The notes beneath the pieces are model-generated. The model was not told where the DNA came from. It saw only the letters and a list, made by a program, of their open reading frames with translations, and searched no databases. Both the position numbers and the translations under genes were made by a program. Below, piece after piece: positions 58,801-64,000 of a stretch of 64,000 bases of DNA (its first letter is position 1; every line of letters begins with the position of its first letter). Origin of the DNA: Chenopodium formosanum (Eukaryota > Streptophyta > Magnoliopsida > Caryophyllales > Amaranthaceae); assembly GCA_024500155.1 (NCBI GenBank), contig CM044860.1:2836501-2900500 (forward strand), given 5' to 3'.

Positions 58801-59844
58801 GGTTTTGTTAGGAGTGAGAATGAGCCAACATTGTATGTAAAAAATCACAAAAATGGTGATTTTTTAATTGTTTGCATTTATGTTGATGATATGATTTATT
58901 TAGGGTCTTCTGAAAAATTGGTTGCTGAATTTAAATCATGTATGATGAAGGAGTTTGAAATGTCAGATTTAGGCTTGCTGCAATATTTTCTTGGGCTTGA
59001 GGTAAACCAGGTGGAAGATGGCATATTTCTCTCACAAAAGAAATATGCAAAAGATATATTATTCAGGTTTCATATGCATAACAGCAAGTCTGTTGCAACA
59101 CCTATGAATGCTAATGAAAAATTGCAGCTTGATGATGGTACGGGTGTTGTAGATCCGAGTTATTACAGAAGCTTAGTTGGTGGGTTAAATTATTTAACTC
59201 ATACTCGGCCTGATATCATGTACTCAGTGAGTGTGTTATCACGATATATGCATAGTCCTACAAGGCAGCATCTTGGAACAGCAAAAAGGGTACTTCGTAA
59301 CATTGTCGGAACTGCAGATTTTGGTATTTGGTACTCAAAAGATGCAAATTTCAGCCTACTCGGGTATAGTGACAGCGATTGGGCAGGTTGCATTGATGAA
59401 AGAAAGAGTACTTCCGGTCATGTTTACAACTTGGGGTCGGGTGCAATATCTTGGAGCTCAAAGAAGCAAGAAGTGGTAGCATTGTCATCGTCTGAAGCAG
59501 AGTACGTTGCTGTGACAGCAGCAGCTTGTCAGGGAGTTTGGCTACGAAGACTACTAGCTGATGTAAGGTGTGAGCAGAAGGAAGCAACAGAAATATTTTG
59601 TGACAACAAAGCAACTATAGCTATGACTAAAAATCCGGCTTTCCATAGTAGAACGAAGCATATTGATAAACGCTACCATTTTATTCGAAGCCTAGCTGCA
59701 AAGAAAGAAATTGAGTTGAAGTTCTGTCCAACCAACAATCAAGTTGCTGATATCCTCACCAAAGCACTCCCTCTTGATAAGCATGTGTATTTTCGACATA
59801 AGCTTGGAGTATGTAGTTTTGAAGCAAGGGGGTGTATTGAGTAA
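55818..59844 (+). pseudogene. copia gag-pol polyprotein gene with one stop and one frame change
   Basis: The gene reads gag, protease, integrase, reverse transcriptase and RNase H in copia order. Gag starts at 55818, has an Arg/Gly-rich stretch (about 56505-56610) and a zinc knuckle CX2CX4HX4C at 56631-56672. The protease motif DSG is at 56789-56797. Integrase shows the HHCC finger (near 57190-57310) and the Asp/Asp/Glu core (near 57375, 57568 and 57675). Reverse transcriptase has YVDD at 58879-58890, and RNase H follows to the end. An in-frame TAA at 56040-56042 interrupts gag early. A run of seven A (57063-57069) just before integrase puts the two halves in different frames. The remainder, including a 2.8 kb pol frame, is open. 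A programmed shift is possible but unlikely, as plant copia elements usually use one frame. I did not assign a lineage. Confidence 0.93.
59823..59834 (+). promoter_or_regulatory. Polypurine tract of the copia element
   Basis: AGCAAGGGGGTG directly precedes the 3' LTR and primes plus-strand synthesis in this class of element. Confidence 0.8.
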
Positions 59845-60143
59845 TATGCTTCAAAATATGAACGTTGGTTAGTGGGCTAGTTAGTTCCTAAAGTTTCTGA
59901 TTTAGTTGCTAGTATTTTGCTTAAGTCAACAATAAGTTAGAAGTTAGTGGGTTTATTTAGTTAAGCATTATTTGTTAGTGGGATCTTATTCCTATTATTA
60001 TGTAAGCAATTTCCTTGTTTTTAGCTTTGTTTGTTTTGGGATATTTGCCTATATAAGGCATTGATGTTATGTTTCTTTATTCAAGTTATGAAAAGTCAGC
60101 CTTCTTCTACTATATTATATTGTGTTACTCTATTTCTCCAACA
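59835..60143 (+). repeat. 3' LTR of the copia element
   Basis: 309 bp, matching the 5' LTR except for four substitutions. The TATA box copy is at 60050-60056. Confidence 0.95.
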
Positions 60144-60148
60144 GCATC
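60144..60148. repeat. Right target-site duplication of the copia element
   Basis: GCATC, identical to 55317-55321. Confidence 0.92.
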
Positions 60149-60764
60149 AACGATACTATCTACAATGATCCATCTAATTTTCTCCAGAATTTTCACACTA
60201 TCATCTAATATCATCTTCATGTCATGCTTATACTCGAAACCCTGATCAATTAGCTTTGTTGATCCCCACTTTACAGTCCTCTTTGGTCCTTCCATATACC
60301 TGCAACAATTGTCGTACAATCTTAATAAGCATCACCCTATATATAGAACACATAAACTAACATAGCTAGTAAAGTTCCGATCCAAGAAGACTGAATTTGG
60401 CTTAGCTTACATTGGTTTGACATTCAATTCAGGGTGAGTTTGCTGAAGACACTCAGCGATTTCAGCAGCAGAAACATAGTCACCGGCACATAAGAACCTG
60501 CCTTTGATTGAATCATTCTCGATACAGAAAATGCGTGCTTCACAAGCATCTTCAAGATGTATGATAGGGATCTTCCCACACAAATCATCTAGTTCTTTCA
60601 ACGTCTTATAGTGAAACTCGATATCTGTGAGCGGAGATATCATAACCATTAGAGAGGGAGGATTCGTGAAGGAAAGTGTAGTCTTCCCTCCTACTAACCC
60701 ACAAGCCAGGGTTACTATCTCCAAATCGCCGTCTTCTCCAAATTTCAATAAATAAAGAGATTAC

Positions 60765-60868
60765 TCAATTTTTTTTGGTGTTTAGAGAGCGCAGTTGATG
60801 ATAATCGATCCCAATATCTCTTGGAATCAGGAGGGGAGTTCTAACCATTTGAGTTATCCCTCACTCTC
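60765..60868 (-). mobile_element. Short tRNA-derived SINE inside the reductase pseudogene
   Basis: On the minus strand the element has a box-A-like TAACTCAAATGG (60845-60856) and a box-B-like GATCGATTA (60802-60810), and ends in an A-rich tail. It is flanked by a perfect 11-bp duplication AAAGAGATTAC (60754-60764 and 60869-60879). The body is only about 104 bp, short for a plant SINE, so it may be truncated. Confidence 0.78.
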
Positions 60869-60881
60869 AAAGAGATTACCC

Positions 60882-60906
60882 AATAATAATAATAATAATA
60901 ATAATA
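60882..60906. repeat. (AAT)n microsatellite
   Basis: Eight AAT units directly beside the SINE's target duplication. Confidence 0.85.
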
Positions 60907-61300
60907 GAGAAATTAAATGAGAGGATGACAAACTTGAGATTGTCGAGTGTGGATTAAAGGTGTTGCAACATGGAACACAAATTGGCAATCTTTAATGACT
61001 TTGGTGCTATCGTCTGTTAGTTCAATTCGAGGGTAAAGGGAACGATTAAAATGACATTACAAAATACGGGAAATTGTATAAACAAAATTACAAATACGAG
61101 AACCAACTATGTTACATTGTTACTAACAAATTAAAAGTAATTTAATTAATAAAGATGTAAGAGTAGAACTAACCTAGGTTTCTGAGAGTGGCATGAACAT
61201 AGTAAATGCCCTTATTTAAGAGCATTTTAATGAGACGTGAACCAATAAATCCAGAACCTCCAGTAACACAAACTTTGCAATATCTATTGCTTTCCTCCAT

Positions 61301-61490
61301 TTACAATCCTAATTATTCTGTTAATTCTACAACCAACTGCCCAAAGCTTTTTTAGTTAAGCTCTACCAAAGTTTTTTTTTCTTCCTTTTTTGGGCAATAC
61401 TATAAGTACTAATTATGTACCGAGAGAAATATCTAGTGGTCTTTCGATTATATCCTCAAACTAGGTACGTACTAAAGAGGATATCTCTTT

Positions 61491-61523
<33 letters not shown>

Positions 61524-62588
61524 TTCTGTGATACGAATAAAGTAAGTTGTGCCGTTCACTTGATTCGAGAATTGACTCGAGTTAACGGAGCTAGATACAT
61601 GAGAGGGGAAGCTAAGAAATCACCACTCTCAAAGTGTCCTTAATGAAGATTAAACTCCAATTTTAACGTTGATATATACAAATTCTTGTTTAGTTTGGTA
61701 TCTTTTAACTTAGGCTATCAACAAAGTATTGGTTCACTTTGTAAGTTTCTTTATTACCTCAATTTTAAAGGCTTGAGATTCAAATTTTACTAAGCAATGG
61801 CATTTACTATGTTCATGCCACTCTTAATTTTTTTTTTCTTCTTAAAAAAGGTTTTAAAAAAAGTAATACTCTCCATGGGTGGCATCATCAAATTAATATA
61901 GTAACCTGGGAGAGATTAGGTAATCTTTGACCCAGTAGGCCAATAGCCCAATACTATACAAGCAAATTAAGTAATACTTTTATTATGTAAGTCATATATT
62001 TGCAATGATTAAAGAATGAGCAATTGAAGTATTACTTGGTATTTTGATAATGAGGGGATGTTTATCAATTTTGAGTCCTCAGCTGCATTTTAGTTTTATC
62101 CACTTAAATTATTTTATTACGTAGTTTAGTAATTTATATACACAAGATAATAATAAATATACAATTTGAAACTGGCAAGCAATTACACGAGATCAAACAC
62201 ATATACAACGTTATATGATATCATGTACTTGTAAGTTAGTTGTAAGTGTGAGATATTGAGATACATATATAGATTTTATCTATCTCTCAGGGTTTTTAAA
62301 CAACGCTCCCATTTTACAAGGCATCACTCGCATTTTAATACAAACTTCCGTATTTACCCCTCGTAAATAAATACTCACAACACTCATTTCTGAAATCACA
62401 ACTCTCTCGTAACTTCACTCTCATTTTATTTCTCTAAAAAAATCAGAAAAAGCCAAAACATTGATCACAACAACAATAAAAATACTAATACTAATTACTC
62501 AATTAATCACAAAATTAATAATAATCATAATAAAAATTATAATAAAAATACAAAGATTACAATAATAAGTTTGATTAATTAATCAATT

Positions 62589-62589
<1 letters not shown>
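61301..62589. other. intergenic region
   Basis: It holds the former promoter side of the reductase gene and T-rich runs near 61495-61525. No other gene is seen. Confidence 0.4.

Positions 62590-62629
<40 letters not shown>
62590..62629. repeat. 40-base A homopolymer
   Basis: Forty A in a row, immediately before the inverted repeat. Such a run could be a retroposed tail or an expanded slippage tract; its true length is uncertain. Confidence 0.85.
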
Positions 62630-62632
<3 letters not shown>

Positions 62633-62841
62633 CCGCCTAAAAAATTAGGGTATACCTTGGTGGATCCACTTAAAACTTCCGGATCCAACTAGGAAGATCC
62701 GGAAATTTTAGGCGAATCCACCTAGGAAGATCCAAAAATTTTAGGCAGATGTGGAGATCCGCCTAAAATTTCCGGATCTTCCTAGGTGGATTCGAAAATT
62801 TTAAGTGGATCCACCTAGGTGGACCCTAGTTTTTTAGGTGG
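62633..62841. repeat. Imperfect inverted repeat built of GGATCCACCTAGG modules
   Basis: The left arm (CCGCCTAAAAAATTAGGG ...) is the complement of the right arm (... CCCTAGTTTTTTAGGTGG) over about 85-95 bases with scattered mismatches, around a centre near 62745-62760. Inside the arms, GGATCC(A)ACCTAGGAAGATCC and AAATTTTAGGCG(G/A)ATC recur as short modules, so the left arm also contains an internal direct repeat. GGATCC and CCTAGG are themselves palindromes. A transcript would fold into a long hairpin. No coding capacity. Confidence 0.85.
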
Positions 62842-64000
62842 ATGTTTATTTCAAATTTTTTTTAAAAAAAAAAGTACAACGACTTAGATAATCCTCCGAT
62901 GAAGCCTTTGGTGTCCGAACGTTGTCGTCGTCCATTGTCCTAAACCCGTTGCCAATGCTTAATAATTTTTTTTTAAAAAAAAAAAATCGGATTTTTGGTG
63001 GGGGGTCGAATTTGGTAGTGTCGGGAATTTTTTTTACCACGTGGTAGTAAGTGGAGGGATCGGAAATGATATTATACTATTATATACTACAACTTGCACA
63101 AAGGGTAATATCATCCTTCCATGTCAAAAAGGGAGCGATACCCTGTAAAATAGGAGCGTTGTTTAGCAGTTCACATCTCAAAAGTTATGATAGTCAATTT
63201 AAGAAGACTTCCCCAAAAATACAAGTACTTGGTTATGTTTTTCTACAGGCCTTTCGTCCAAAAAGGGATGGTAATATTCTAGAAACATCAACTCTACTAC
63301 CTTAGTAAAAAGAAATTTTGGCATCATAAATTGGCTTGTTATGAAATACTAGATGATCATGGTTGGTAAATGTCCATCGCAAATGACGGTTTAGTTGAAT
63401 TATCATTATTACTCACACCACATTTTTGATATAGTAATAATCATTTGAGTTAGGATTAGTCCCTTTATCTTCTAATGCCACCTTAGGAAGTTAGGATGAT
63501 GAAAATTTACTTCGTAGTAGAATCGTAGATGACAAATACTAGGAGTCTAGGACTATAAGCCTAGAAATGTCTTACCAATAATTACACAATTATCAAACAA
63601 AAATTTAAAGAGTTTAGAAAAGGGTACTATTGTACACAGTACTCCATAACTCCAAAAGGTGTGGTGTTAGAGCCTAGAGGTACTCGAGAAAGGCCCATCT
63701 AACACTGATGCGTCACATACTCACGACTATTGGCCTCCTAGACTCCTAGTCCCCACCATCCCCTGCGGACTATGCTATATATCACCAAAGTTGGGGTCAT
63801 ATTACACGCTAGCATCAGTAACTCCTTTGTATTGTCGTGCAATGTTAAATCTGAGTCCGAATGATCTCTCGGATTAATATGAATAACTAAAAATCCTTCA
63901 TTATATCCTTATGCATAATAATATTATGATTGAGTTATCATATTATCAAGAATTTTGTCACGAAAACATGTAATATGATATAGTTAATTAGACAACTTTC
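62842..64000. other. terminal region of the window
   Basis: No gene or bounded element is recognised. Confidence 0.35.

Larger units (their letters stand above)
55322..60143 (+). mobile_element. Ty1/copia LTR retrotransposon, nearly intact, recently inserted
   Basis: The 4822-bp element has two 309-bp LTRs, an initiator-tRNA-Met primer site, a gag-pol frame in copia order (gag, protease, integrase, reverse transcriptase, RNase H) and a purine tract before the 3' LTR. GCATC is duplicated on each side. The LTRs differ at four positions I could count (about 1.3%), so insertion was recent on an evolutionary scale. Both LTRs start TATTG and end CAACA, so the termini are TA...CA rather than the usual TG...CA. 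It inserted into the 3' part of the reductase gene at 60149-61300. It probably cannot move by itself, because gag-pol has a stop codon and a frame change. Confidence 0.96.
60149..61300 (-). pseudogene. Broken DFR-like NAD(P)-dependent reductase gene (extended SDR family)
   Basis: Read on the minus strand, exon 1 (61300-61174) encodes the Rossmann start with the nucleotide-binding motif GGSGFIG and ends at a good donor. A remnant of exon 2 (about 61045-60934) encodes QFVFHVATPL, typical of dihydroflavonol reductase, anthocyanidin reductase and vestitone reductase relatives. The next exon, with the catalytic Tyr-x3-Lys, is missing. A C-terminal piece (about 60745-60411) carries GDLEIVTLACGLVGG, IIHLEDACEARIFC and GRFLCAGDYVS. 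The last exon (60299-60149) has GSTKLIDQGFEYK. A SINE sits between the exon 2 remnant and the C-terminal piece, that piece lacks a usable acceptor, and the copia element cuts the 3' end. Without the active site and with these interruptions the gene is dead. The substrate of its ancestor cannot be told. Confidence 0.85.

Noticed and set aside
60125..60151. C-terminal residues of the reductase frame running into the LTR
   Set aside because: The last few codons are retrotransposon LTR sequence read by chance, not part of the original gene.

Overview
The window is nuclear DNA of a flowering plant, almost certainly a eudicot. The genes are intron-rich with GT-AG splicing, the DNA is AT-rich, and there is a chloroplast-targeted thylakoid protein, a group III WRKY factor, and a dense load of plant-type transposons (Stowaway-like MITEs, hAT-like MITEs, Helitrons, Ty1/copia, SINEs). 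The style of the repeats would suit the Amaranthaceae/Caryophyllales, but that is a guess and I cannot name the species.

Layout. 0.2-8.2 kb is transposon territory: a Stowaway-like MITE, a decayed hAT transposase gene, further MITEs, and an AT-rich element carrying a small Helitron. 8.3-12.2 kb is an 8-exon gene for a CHID1-like glycoside hydrolase 18 protein. 14.2-17.6 kb is TROL, the thylakoid rhodanese-like protein that tethers ferredoxin-NADP reductase. 19.8-28.8 kb is CUL1, the SCF ubiquitin ligase scaffold, with 19 coding exons, one GC-AG intron and a 2.96 kb last intron. 28.8-31 kb holds a short Helitron and two Stowaway-like MITEs. 32.0-34.4 kb is a five-repeat polyubiquitin gene with a leader intron. 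35.84-35.91 kb is an initiator tRNA-Met gene. 36-50.7 kb is gene-poor and holds a composite hAT-like MITE, a family of TTCAG-rich elements, a Helitron, another hAT-like MITE and a SINE. 51.3-54.6 kb is a group III WRKY gene. 55.3-60.1 kb is a nearly intact Ty1/copia retrotransposon, inserted at the 3' end of a broken DFR-like reductase gene (60.15-61.3 kb, minus strand) that also carries a SINE. 62.6-62.85 kb is a striking inverted repeat next to a 40-base A tract.

The genes are not an operon-like unit. Two of them touch the same process: polyubiquitin supplies ubiquitin, and CUL1 is the scaffold of the ligase that uses it. The initiator tRNA encoded here is the primer type that the copia element's binding site matches. 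I found no clearly new multi-gene system. The observations most worth checking are the polyubiquitin repeats, which all carry Thr at position 28 and differ from one another elsewhere; the copia element with non-TG termini; the layered wreck of the reductase gene; three short Helitrons with recognisable ends; and the 62.6 kb inverted repeat.
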